A program made the translations under genes and the position numbers. A stretch of 64,000 nt of DNA from CAZJDM01 sp964544765 (GTDB taxonomy: Bacteria; Bdellovibrionota_B; Oligoflexia; CAYFLR01): the NCBI GenBank assembly GCA_964544765.1, contig CAZJDM010000002.1:1-64000 (forward strand), read 5' to 3'. Of this stretch, positions 56,301 to 64,000 are shown one piece after another (position 1 is the stretch's first letter; each line of letters opens with the position of its first letter). The notes under the pieces are model-generated. The model saw only the letters and a program-made list of their open reading frames with translations. It did not search any database and was not told the DNA's origin.

Positions 56301-59300
56301 ACTGTAGGAGATATTGATCTCTCTACGACTACCCATATAGGCGCAAACCACGAAGGTGGAATAGTAACATTTGCCAAAGGTCCAGATAGACCCCAATCCA
56401 TAATTCTTGATGGTGACAGCAATATCTATGTCACCGGTCGAACCAAAAGCGATTTTGGGGGTCTTGACTGCACTGATCCAAGTAAATGTCTCATCAGCTC
56501 AACTGGTACACTGAGAAAATGGGATAATTTCGTCAATAAATTTAATAACAGTGGTACTCTGCAAAGCGCCTACCAATCCGGACTAAACTCGGACCTATCC
56601 AATAAGGCACTTGACGATGTTTCATACAACATAGAGATTAAAGGCAATGATCTATATATCGTAGGAGGGACCAAAGGAAATATAGTTGATGGAGAGTACT
56701 CCAAAAATGGGGATGTTTTCTTTATAAAAATGAATAAAGACAGCGGTACGATGAGTTGTGCCGCACAATTGGGAACTTCCTTAGGAGAAGTATCGATAGG
56801 CGGATCAGATGTAGAACGAGCTGAATGTGCTGATTATGGCCGATCGATAGCCGTCAATGATAACAATGATATTTTTATCGCTGGTTATACCCGTGGACAT
56901 TTAGGAGAAGTAAATACAAGTAATCAAAATAAATGTAGTAAAAACAAAAAAGACGTTTTTGTGGCCAAATTCGACAGTAATTGCAACCAACTTTGGATCA
57001 AGCAATTGGGTGGCACTCCAGAACTAGGAGAAAATGGTACACTCGATGAAACAGTAACTGATATGATACTGAGCAATAATCAGGATGCTATGTACGTCAC
57101 CGGATATACTAAAAGTAACCTGATGGAAAGTAACGCAGGCGGTAATACCGAAAATGCTTTCATTGCCAAATTTTCCACCACCGATGGTAGTCTTGTATGG
57201 TTATCACAACTAGGATCCACCACCAGCGCCGGAATATCCGGCGTAGTAAATGCTGCCGACACCTCAAGTAATGGCATTGATTTAGATTCTGCCGGTAATA
57301 TTTACATTACAGGCAAAACAAAGAGTAATTTAGCTGAGACCAACACTGGAAACAACGATGATGTTTTTATTGCCAAAATTATTGATAATGGCAATAGTGC
57401 ATCATGGCAATGGATAAAACAAATCGGGTCCGAAACCACCAATAAGGATGACACCACTCTTACCGGCAACGATATAGTTTTAGATACCGCAGCTAAAGAA
57501 GTAGCCACTGCTATAAGAGTTGATGTTTCTGATAATATCATTATTACCGGCTACACCAATGGTAACTTCGCTGCTATCAACAACCAAAATTCCAGCGGAA
57601 ACAATACTGATGATATATTTATCGCCCGATTTGATCCTACTGGCAACATATTGACCATCAACCAATATGGTACCTCCAGTGATGATCAATCCTCGGCCTT
57701 AACTATAGATACTAATGGTAAATGCTACATTACAGGACAAACCAAGGGAGAACTTGCTGGCGAAACTAATCCCAACAATTATTATTATGATCTTTTCATA
57801 TCCATCTTTGATAACTGCTCCACTAAATTAAAAGAAACCTTATGCGATAACAATACTCTCATCGATAATGCCGAATGGAACGAAGAAACGGCAGCCGATG
57901 AAAAAAGTATCTTTCAACAATACGTTGTCGAATTTAACACGGTCACCGCTGACACCTGGAAACCAACTACAAACGGTGTTTACAATACCGAAGCTAGTGA
58001 TTTTGAGTGCCGATATAAATGCCAAGGCGCCTTCGTTTGGGACAGCGTTAATTCAGCCTGTGTAGTTCCCACGGTAGAATTTGTAGTTGATAACAACTTT
58101 TCCGTCCGAGAAGATGATAATCCCGGCACAGTGGAAGTAACCGTCACTCTTAACGCAGCCATTACCGGTGATATCACTGTCCCATTCAGTACAAGCGGCA
58201 CAGCAACCATCAACAATGATTATACTCTTTCCGAATCACAGTTCTCTATTCCCGCCGGAAGTACTACCAGCACCATCACATTTAGTGTTACCAACGAAGA
58301 ACTCTATGAAGATACAACCGCTGAAACCGTTATAATAGAATTAACCGGAACCCCTACCGGAGCATCTTTAGGTAATAATACTCAATTTAATATCGCCATT
58401 AACGACAATGACAATGTACCCATCGCCTATATAATCGCAAGTGATGAAAATCCTATGGAAGGAGACACCATTGATGTCTCGGTTTCTCTTTCTAATCCGT
58501 CAATTTACCAGGTAACAGGCAGTTATTCCATTGATGCTGCCAGTACCGCTGTAACACCTGACGATCACAATCTTACGGCAACAGGAAACATTATGGTCGC
58601 TGCCGAACAATTAATTGGATCCCAATCGGTACAAACTGTAGATAACACCGTATTTGACGGTGCCAGCAGTGATACTATTATCGTCAGTTTAGATAGCGCC
58701 AATAACGCTATAGTTAATGTACCCGAATCGGTAACCATATCCATTAATGACAATGAAGGACCTCCTTCGGTTGTTTTTTCTAATAGTTTAATGTCTGTAA
58801 ATGAAGATGCTGGTACTATTCAGGTATCGGTCAGTCTAACAGCTCAAGTAGCCAAAGATATCACTGTTGATTATCGGGTATTAACAGGTAATACCGATGA
58901 TGCTAATCCTAATGCCGATTACACACTTGCAGCCACCGGTAGCTTCGCCGTAAATTCTATGGACTGGACCGGATCGATAGATATCGATATCTTAGAGGAC
59001 ACGATATTTGAAGGCAATATCGCCGAAAAAATTCGACTAGAGCTTACCTCATCAGTTGACGCCACTATTACCAATCCATCAACTATGACAGTAGAAATAA
59101 CTGACAACAACACTCCTTTTGTCAGCTTTGCCACTCCTCTTCAAATCGTACCAGAGGGAAATCAAGCCACCATTACATTTGAACTAAATATCGACAGCTC
59201 AGCTGATATTACCGTTAATTATTCTGTAGATGCCATTCAAACCGACGCTAATTTAGATGATTATGATGCCGCTGCTCTCACCGGCACTATAATTATTCCC

Positions 59301-62300
59301 GCTAACTCCTCAACAGTGGACCTAGTTTTAGACATCGGTCCTGATGATAATATATTTGAAGGACGTCAAAGTATAGCCTTAGAAATAGACAATTCTACTC
59401 CCGGCGAAGTTGATGTATCAGCAAATAATCATACCATACGCATTAACGATGATGATGACGCACCTGAGATTAATTTTGTCGACCTTACTCAAAACTTTAA
59501 TGAACCAGACGGCACCACCAATATAGGTGTCACTCTTTCTAATCCCATTGATGGCGTTACCGTCTCCTTCGAATACTTAACCGATCCAAACAGTACAGCT
59601 AACAGTGCTGATGACTATAGTTTTCTTACCAACAACCCTATAGCAATTACCGCTCCCGACACCTCCGCTACCATCACTTTAAGCATCGCTAACGATATAA
59701 TTTTCGAGGCTGATGAAACTGTATCCATCTCCTTGGACGCTGGCAGCCTGGATAATGGTGTTTTAGGTTCGACTACCTCCACTCATACGGTTACTATTAT
59801 TAACGATGATCCCATACCCGAGATAGATTTCACCGTAGATAGTCAAACGGTTAATGAAGGAGCCGTATCTTCGGCAACAGTTTCTCTTAGTATGTCATCC
59901 GCATCCGTATTGGATACAACCGTAGTACTTACCCTAGGCGGAACAGCTACTGATATTGACGATTATACTTTTAACTCATACTCTATAACTATTGACGGCG
60001 GAGTAACTACAACTTCGGTATCGATAGATATTATCGATAACAATGCCAATGAAGGTAATATACCTGAAACAATTATATTTGGTTTCGACCCCGGAGGTTT
60101 AATTTACGCTGCGGTGGGATCCATCAATCCTAATCATACCATCAACATTAGCGATATTCTGGATTATCCCAAAATTCGATTTGCTGCTACTAGTCAGGCA
60201 CCAGTGAATGAAGGGGATAATGCGGTAGTTGTAGCACAATTAACCAAGGACACCAGTGTTGATGTATCTTTTGACTTCGAGATTTCAGGTACAGCCACCG
60301 GTGGAGGAGTAGATTATCATTATCCTATTAGTGGTACTCGCACCTTTATTGCTCCCCAGATCTCTATGTCCATTACTATTGCCATAGAGGACGATGCTCT
60401 TTATGAAGGTAATGAAAATTTTAGTATTACCCTAAGTAATCCTCAAGAAGCTACTATTGATGATCCTAACTCCACCCACTTTGTCATCATCTCAGATAAT
60501 GCTGACAAGCCAACTATCGATTTTGCCACGGCCGCTCAAACATCTTTTGAAGGCACTTCCACTAATGTGGTTGTTTCACTTTCTAAAGCCATTGCCAATG
60601 ATCTATGGGTATCTTTTGCATATCGAGCCGAAGCGACCAGCACTGCCACTAATGATGATTATACTTTCATCACAAACAGTTCCGTTACCATTACAGCTCC
60701 CGACAGTACCACTCCTATCACATTAAGCATAAATGATGATAACATCTATGAATTGATCGAAACAATTGACATCTCTTTTGTCAACGGCAGCATCCAAAAT
60801 GCCGATTTGGGAACTACTAATACCACCCATACGATAACCATCAATAGTGACGATCCCTTTCCTTCTATCGACTTTGTTAATCCTGATCAAATTGCCTCAG
60901 AAGGAGATAACACATCTATAGCCTTAACGCTTTCTCATCCATCAGCAGAAGACGTTACAGCCGTCTTCATCTTGTCTGGCACCGCCATCGGAGGAGATGA
61001 TTATAGTTTCAATATGACTCCATTTAATATCGGTGCGATGAATACCTCAGTTAACATCTCGGTAAATATTCTAGACGATATAATATACGAAGGAACCACT
61101 CCCGAAACTATAATATTCGCTTTTGACGAGAGTAATTTTGTTAACCTTAACGCTGGTACAACCCAGGATAATCATACCGTTAGCATTAATGACGACCCTG
61201 ATTATCCCGAAATTGGTTTTACTACCACTAGTCAAAATATCAATGAAGGTGAGTCAGCAACATTTAACATCGAATTAAGTAGACAAACCACTGTTGATGT
61301 ATCTTTTGATTACAATATTGGCGGTTCGGCCATTGGTGGAGGTGATGATTATACCTATGCCAGTACCGGTAATCTTACTTTTACCGCAGGGCAAACAGCA
61401 ATGAGTATTACCATAAGCACTATTGATAATACAGCTTTTGAGGGAGATGAGACCATAAGTGTTACCCTTAGTAATCCTGATCTGGCTAATATTGATCTGG
61501 CTAATTCGCTTCATACTATAACTATCAACGATGATAACGACAAACCAGAAATATATTTCACTTTACCTTCCTTGAGTAAAGATGAGGGAGATTTTGTTAC
61601 TGAAATCTCTGTTACCCTATCTAAACCATCTGATATTGATATAATTGTTAATTACATCCTAGGCGGAGACGCTGAACCAGACGATCATACTTTTAGCGCT
61701 GGAGCCATTACTATTTCTTTTCCCGATACAACGGCAATGATATCCGGGACACTAAACACTGACACCGCATACGAAGGAACTGAGGTTCTGTCCTTCAACT
61801 TAGACTCACCTATAAATGCTAATCTAGGATCTCCTAGTTCATTTTCGCTAAGCATAATTGACCCTGCTATACCTCTTATCAATTTCATCTCCGCCGGCAT
61901 AACAGTGGCTGAAGATGTTGGATCAATCGATGTATCCGTCACCTTATCTAACCAGGCTATTGTACCTGTAGCCATTGGATTTACAGTGGGTGGAACAGCA
62001 TTAAAATCTCAAAACGACCATAATTTATCACCCTCAAGCTTTTCAATAGCTTTTCCCAATTCCACCGACACTATAACTGTTCCTATTACTGACGACCTGG
62101 TATATGAGGGTAATGAAACAATATTGATTTCCCTTAACGCTGGGTCTGCCCAAAATACCGGAGTCGGAGCCCAAGCTGACTACACCATAACCATTAATGA
62201 CAACGGAGATTTTCCTAAAGTGACCTTTGATCCACCCAGCCAAACTATTCCAGAAGGAAATCCCGCCACAGTAACTGTTACCATGGATAAAGCCAGCACC

Positions 62301-64000
62301 TTAACCGTTTCCGTCCCCTATACCATCAGCGGAACAGCCACTGGTGGTGGTGACGATCACAATTTTGCTAATGGCACCTTCTCTTTCGCCGCCTACGATA
62401 CTCAAGAAAGTGTAAGTGGAAACACCATTGATAATAATATTTTTGAAAATAATGAAACCATTATATTCACTATGGGTACTCCAACTAATGCTGAAAAGGG
62501 AAGTAATACCACTGCCACCATAATCATAGACGACATAGCGGATCATCCAGTATTGGAATTTGTCAATTCAAGCATAGAAATAGCTGAAGAGATAGGAACA
62601 ACAGCTGTACCAATGCTGCTTACACGAGTAGCCAATAATCCAGTAACAGTCGATTATACTGTAACAGGTATTGCAGTTGCTCCGCAAGATCATGATCTTC
62701 TAGCAAGCGGTCAATTTATTATCCCTGCCACCCAAACTAATTTTTCCTTAACGATAGCCATACAAGATAATGACTCCTATGAAGGATTCGAGTCATTCAC
62801 CATCTCTCTCGATAACGCTGATAACGCATCTATCAGTAGTGTTAAAAAAACTTACACCGTTAATATAGATGATAGTAACGATATACCACAAGCTTACTTT
62901 ATCTCAGCCGGACAAACAGCTAATGAAGGAGAATTACCCAAAGTAAATGCCATCATCTCCAAACCGATCTCTATCCCGGTTGAAATTGATTATTCTATCA
63001 CCGGCACCGCCGAAGCCAGTGATCATGGTTTTACTGCTGGCACCATAACTATTGACGCTGGATTGACTAATTTTCAAATGTCTGAGCTTATAGCTAATAA
63101 TGATATTTTTGAGGACGATGAGACCATTATTTTTACCATGACCTCCACAGATCAAGGAATTTTGGGAACACAAGATACACATACCATCTTGATCGATGAT
63201 GATGAAGATAAACCACGCATTTCGTTTACCACTGCATCCCAAACCGTAGCTGAAGATAGTGAGTTGGCCTCAATTGCCATCACCCTTACCAGTCAAAGCG
63301 ATTTTGCCATTACAGTGGATTACACTGTAGATGGTACCAACAGTACCGCATCAAATCCAGATGATCATACTTTTGAAACAACAAGATTTTATCTTTCACC
63401 CTACCAGGCTTCCTACCAGGTATCGCGAACCATAGTTAATGATAACACCTTTGAAAGTCCCGAAACAGCTGTACTATACTTAACCAATCCTGTGGGCGCC
63501 GTTCTTGAGGATCCCCAAACTCATACTATTACTATTACTGATGTAGGTGACGTACCAGAAGTTTCCTTTATTTCGTCCGGACAAACTTATAACGAAGGTG
63601 ACTCACCTTCCATCCAAGTAACTATTTCTAATCCTGTTGATATTGAAGTAATAGCGGAATATACAGTTACCGATATAAGTACAGAACTTGACGATCATCA
63701 ATTTGTCAATGCCAGCTTCACCTTTTCCGCTTTAAATTCCACTGCTACCTTAACAAAGCTGATTAATAACAATAGTACCTTTGAAGATACCGAGTCTTTT
63801 TCATTAAGTCTGACTGATACCGATACAATCGATATCGGTGATATCAGCACCTATACTGTAACTATAAGCGATGAAGAAGATCTACCTTCTATTTACTTTG
63901 CGATTGCCAGTCAAAACAAAACTGAGGGAAATCCTGCCACTGTCATTGTTGTGCTATCAGGAGGTACAGAACTTAATACCTCGGTTCAATATTCTGTAAG
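53382..64000 (+). CDS. Giant C25 (gingipain-type) protease lipoprotein with Ig, SBBP and at least 18 Calx-beta repeats, 3' end outside window
   Basis: The frame is open from ATG 53382 (AGGAGAAG upstream) to the window end, at least 3539 codons; spot checks along the gene keep the same frame. The signal ends at Cys22 (TTTC, weak lipobox). After a propeptide-like region the C25 cysteine-protease domain (about 265-640) has LMLHRGHGTL with His514 and IFSLNCSTG with Cys547. The 33-residue spacing equals that of gingipain R's His211/Cys244. An Ig domain (about 780-860; YQWKFNGEDLPG) comes next, then five or six SBBP-like propeller repeats (about 1000-1480; for example NIYVTGRTKSDFGG), a Cys pair (CRYKCQGAF), and Calx-beta repeats to the edge. 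Likely a surface-tethered protease-adhesin. No C-terminal sorting signal can be judged. Confidence 0.88.
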   Translation, partial: MLRLRFYNIIMSFLFIIITTTCKPEDPQITRLIGKVGSKGVEISAQTVWLDNDAKKSADSDPNNEVDKAPEVAEKYRTPSRIDYVSNIKKLDIQKTPMPDGNTYDNIKIPGTTFNADPGEPLLPSYGQSIPVPADTKAKVIVDSSKTKEMDGEYTVLPVQYPKIDSNEGVIELPFVKNDDTYNQKDCLNQNPVSILEKMTVKGQRYVQVVYSPISVCPSTGKMIVTTEVEWHVSFTNPDGEEYQPESEAFNLISSEDNESETDPLKDVGAKYLILVHDELFQSAKSLAQWKYQKGLKTAIVKTSEIDNDGNQNGASAQEIRSYLLNAYQKWGVRPEYIMLIGDLNKIPGSSIVGHQYLDEEFPTDLYYSTLDGSDYQPDVMIGRFVCSNEMECNNLVTKSLKYQLDPDLSSEYWQNVLIAAEFEGNADGVEERVFVETAEVHSTYWANKGYNVNRVYQSNTSSTNYYHNVNSIMHENGSIYNPKPQFIGSDDQAVSTIMDQINKGTFLMLHRGHGTLSGWITPQFTFNEVDALTNEDKLPVIFSLNCSTGTMDGDFSKSLMGHTTGGSHALIGAVHLSGSGYNDWLAHGLVNSLEGDFFTSVGALKDCKNKAFTDNNWKGSKIGQMLNYAKRIVYDNFSSGKGTKLTYELFHLQGDPEMDVRTSLPLEIEADHPAEIVLNDPDMEVIVRQEGVSLEGATVALTLLLEEDENNNYQSDDEYRYFLTKTGSEGRVSLEYLPFLVGETLTLTIYEQNSIPYITTIPITDSQDPTDGPPYIVTHPKDKIVDRGDSFTLSVEVLGTKPFTYQWKFNGEDLPGATQDTFTIETTNSTDSGSYTVVVSNFFETITSNKASIFVQNNQPISVNSSYIAWQSEAGTAALNNVPTGTTNQTQLDIDVLLDNNIISYRYKTINGSDCGTDDTGYSDEIDVSININEDIYGLQDGFVTVCVVGKDNTGSWQSFSSPTSPAPWIKNTVGDIDLSTTTHIGANHEGGIVTFAKGPDRPQSIILDGDSNIYVTGRTKSDFGGLDCTDPSKCLISSTGTLRKWDNFVNKFNNSGTLQSAYQSGLNSDLSNKALDDVSYNIEIKGNDLYIVGGTKGNIVDGEYSKNGDVFFIKMNKDSGTMSCAAQLGTSLGEVSIGGSDVERAECADYGRSIAVNDNNDIFIAGYTRGHLGEVNTSNQNKCSKNKKDVFVAKFDSNCNQLWIKQLGGTPELGENGTLDETVTDMILSNNQDAMYVTGYTKSNLMESNAGGNTENAFIAKFSTTDGSLVWLSQLGSTTSAGISGVVNAADTSSNGIDLDSAGNIYITGKTKSNLAETNTGNNDDVFIAKIIDNGNSASWQWIKQIGSETTNKDDTTLTGNDIVLDTAAKEVATAIRVDVSDNIIITGYTNGNFAAINNQNSSGNNTDDIFIARFDPTGNILTINQYGTSSDDQSSALTIDTNGKCYITGQTKGELAGETNPNNYYYDLFISIFDNCSTKLKETLCDNNTLIDNAEWNEETAADEKSIFQQYVVEFNTVTADTWKPTTNGVYNTEASDFECRYKCQGAFVWDSVNSACVVPTVEFVVDNNFSVREDDNPGTVEVTVTLNAAITGDITVPFSTSGTATINNDYTLSESQFSIPAGSTTSTITFSVTNEELYEDTTAETVIIELTGTPTGASLGNNTQFNIAINDNDNVPIAYIIASDENPMEGDTIDVSVSLSNPSIYQVTGSYSIDAASTAVTPDDHNLTATGNIMVAAEQLIGSQSVQTVDNTVFDGASSDTIIVSLDSANNAIVNVPESVTISINDNEGPPSVVFSNSLMSVNEDAGTIQVSVSLTAQVAKDITVDYRVLTGNTDDANPNADYTLAATGSFAVNSMDWTGSIDIDILEDTIFEGNIAEKIRLELTSSVDATITNPSTMTVEITDNNTPFVSFATPLQIVPEGNQATITFELNIDSSADITVNYSVDAIQTDANLDDYDAAALTGTIIIPANSSTVDLVLDIGPDDNIFEGRQSIALEIDNSTPGEVDVSANNHTIRINDDDDAPEINFVDLTQNFNEPDGTTNIGVTLSNPIDGVTVSFEYLTDPNSTANSADDYSFLTNNPIAITAPDTSATITLSIANDIIFEADETVSISLDAGSLDNGVLGSTTSTHTVTIINDDPIPEIDFTVDSQTVNEGAVSSATVSLSMSSASVLDTTVVLTLGGTATDIDDYTFNSYSITIDGGVTTTSVSIDIIDNNANEGNIPETIIFGFDPGGLIYAAVGSINPNHTINISDILDYPKIRFAATSQAPVNEGDNAVVVAQLTKDTSVDVSFDFEISGTATGGGVDYHYPISGTRTFIAPQISMSITIAIEDDALYEGNENFSITLSNPQEATIDDPNSTHFVIISDNADKPTIDFATAAQTSFEGTSTNVVVSLSKAIANDLWVSFAYRAEATSTATNDDYTFITNSSVTITAPDSTTPITLSINDDNIYELIETIDISFVNGSIQNADLGTTNTTHTITINSDDPFPSIDFVNPDQIASEGDNTSIALTLSHPSAEDVTAVFILSGTAIGGDDYSFNMTPFNIGAMNTSVNISVNILDDIIYEGTTPETIIFAFDESNFVNLNAGTTQDNHTVSINDDPDYPEIGFTTTSQNINEGESATFNIELSRQTTVDVSFDYNIGGSAIGGGDDYTYASTGNLTFTAGQTAMSITISTIDNTAFEGDETISVTLSNPDLANIDLANSLHTITINDDNDKPEIYFTLPSLSKDEGDFVTEISVTLSKPSDIDIIVNYILGGDAEPDDHTFSAGAITISFPDTTAMISGTLNTDTAYEGTEVLSFNLDSPINANLGSPSSFSLSIIDPAIPLINFISAGITVAEDVGSIDVSVTLSNQAIVPVAIGFTVGGTALKSQNDHNLSPSSFSIAFPNSTDTITVPITDDLVYEGNETILISLNAGSAQNTGVGAQADYTITINDNGDFPKVTFDPPSQTIPEGNPATVTVTMDKASTLTVSVPYTISGTATGGGDDHNFANGTFSFAAYDTQESVSGNTIDNNIFENNETIIFTMGTPTNAEKGSNTTATIIIDDIADHPVLEFVNSSIEIAEEIGTTAVPMLLTRVANNPVTVDYTVTGIAVAPQDHDLLASGQFIIPATQTNFSLTIAIQDNDSYEGFESFTISLDNADNASISSVKKTYTVNIDDSNDIPQAYFISAGQTANEGELPKVNAIISKPISIPVEIDYSITGTAEASDHGFTAGTITIDAGLTNFQMSELIANNDIFEDDETIIFTMTSTDQGILGTQDTHTILIDDDEDKPRISFTTASQTVAEDSELASIAITLTSQSDFAITVDYTVDGTNSTASNPDDHTFETTRFYLSPYQASYQVSRTIVNDNTFESPETAVLYLTNPVGAVLEDPQTHTITITDVGDVPEVSFISSGQTYNEGDSPSIQVTISNPVDIEVIAEYTVTDISTELDDHQFVNASFTFSALNSTATLTKLINNNSTFEDTESFSLSLTDTDTIDIGDISTYTVTISDEEDLPSIYFAIASQNKTEGNPATVIVVLSGGTELNTSVQYSV
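58066..64000 (+). repeat. Calx-beta repeat array (at least 18 units of ~343 bp)
   Basis: Repeat starts, read from the P-x-(V/I)-x-F ... (V/N)EG/ED motif, lie near 58068, 58420, 58762, 59110, 59463, 59818, 60170, 60509, 60862, 61208, 61546, 61876, 62216, 62548, 62890, 63211, 63560 and 63887. Each ~110-residue unit has a GTA...DY/DDH core, a V-x-I-x-D-(D/N)xxxEG/E turn and an INDDD linker. Spacing varies from about 321 to 358 bp, so the units have diverged at protein level while staying in frame. Confidence 0.85.

Noticed and set aside
54606..63242. Many minus-strand ORFs of 60-100 codons opposite the giant gene
   Set aside because: They are shadows of the repeated Calx-beta/SBBP codons: no ribosome-binding sites, no recognisable domains, and the plus-strand frame is continuous.
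58066..64000. CRISPR-like or satellite DNA because of regular ~343-bp spacing
   Set aside because: The period comes from in-frame ~110-residue Calx-beta domains with diverged DNA; no short direct repeats with spacers.

Overview
The window comes from an AT-rich, Gram-negative chromosome. Coding is dense and there are many small convergent or overlapping gene ends. A large share of the proteins carry signal peptides or lipoboxes. The mix of a TIGR02147-type regulator, many secreted hydrolases and lipoproteins, a reverse-transsulfuration gene pair and giant Calx-beta surface proteins would fit the Bdellovibrionota (Bdellovibrio/Bacteriovorax-like bacteria). That placement is an inference from gene content and is not proven. 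I saw no tRNA, rRNA, IS element, prophage or CRISPR array. A 10-N scaffold gap (28538-28547) lies inside a PLP-enzyme gene.

Layout. 1-1444: 3' part of an ALDH7-type aldehyde dehydrogenase (minus). 1663-4839: an exported protein-L-isoaspartate methyltransferase, then a polytopic spermidine-synthase-like protein. 4948-13078: a block of exported proteins, namely a SUMF1/FGE-fold protein, two calcineurin-type phosphoesterases facing each other, a protein resembling secreted FAM20C/HipA-type kinases, a His-rich mini-protein and an alpha/beta hydrolase. 13536-18233: a pantothenate/CoA operon, panB-panC-coaBC-coaX-panD, followed by a Lys-rich CxxC protein. 18423-22007: a duplicated-domain secreted protein, a metzincin-like protein translationally coupled to a TIGR02147 regulator, and a small protein. 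22199-27662: a YidD-domain protein with a TM2/TPR protein, small lipoproteins, a Cys-rich lipoprotein with a C-terminal anchor and an OMP-like protein.

27652-40942 is metabolic: PLP enzyme, thrC, a second alpha/beta hydrolase, folC, greB, monomeric icd, an AI-2E-type permease with a cyclic-nucleotide-binding protein, and cystathionine gamma- and beta-synthase/lyase genes. 41199-44381 holds a two-gene MotB-like/MotA-like ion-motor pair with long coiled coils. 44378-48966: udk, a lipase-like protein, two membrane/secreted proteins and a YchF-type GTPase.

49078-64000 is a surface-protein locus. The first gene is a 1363-aa lipoprotein with four putative-Ig (He_PIG) repeats, three Calx-beta domains and a Gly-rich tail. 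It is followed by a giant ORF, open for at least 3539 codons and running off the window. The giant ORF begins as a lipoprotein with a gingipain-type (C25) protease domain, then an Ig domain, SBBP-like propeller repeats and at least 18 Calx-beta repeats. The most unusual items are this protease-adhesin, the MotAB-like pair, the secreted kinase-like protein and the HDxxHxxGxxH metzincin-like protein coupled to its regulator.
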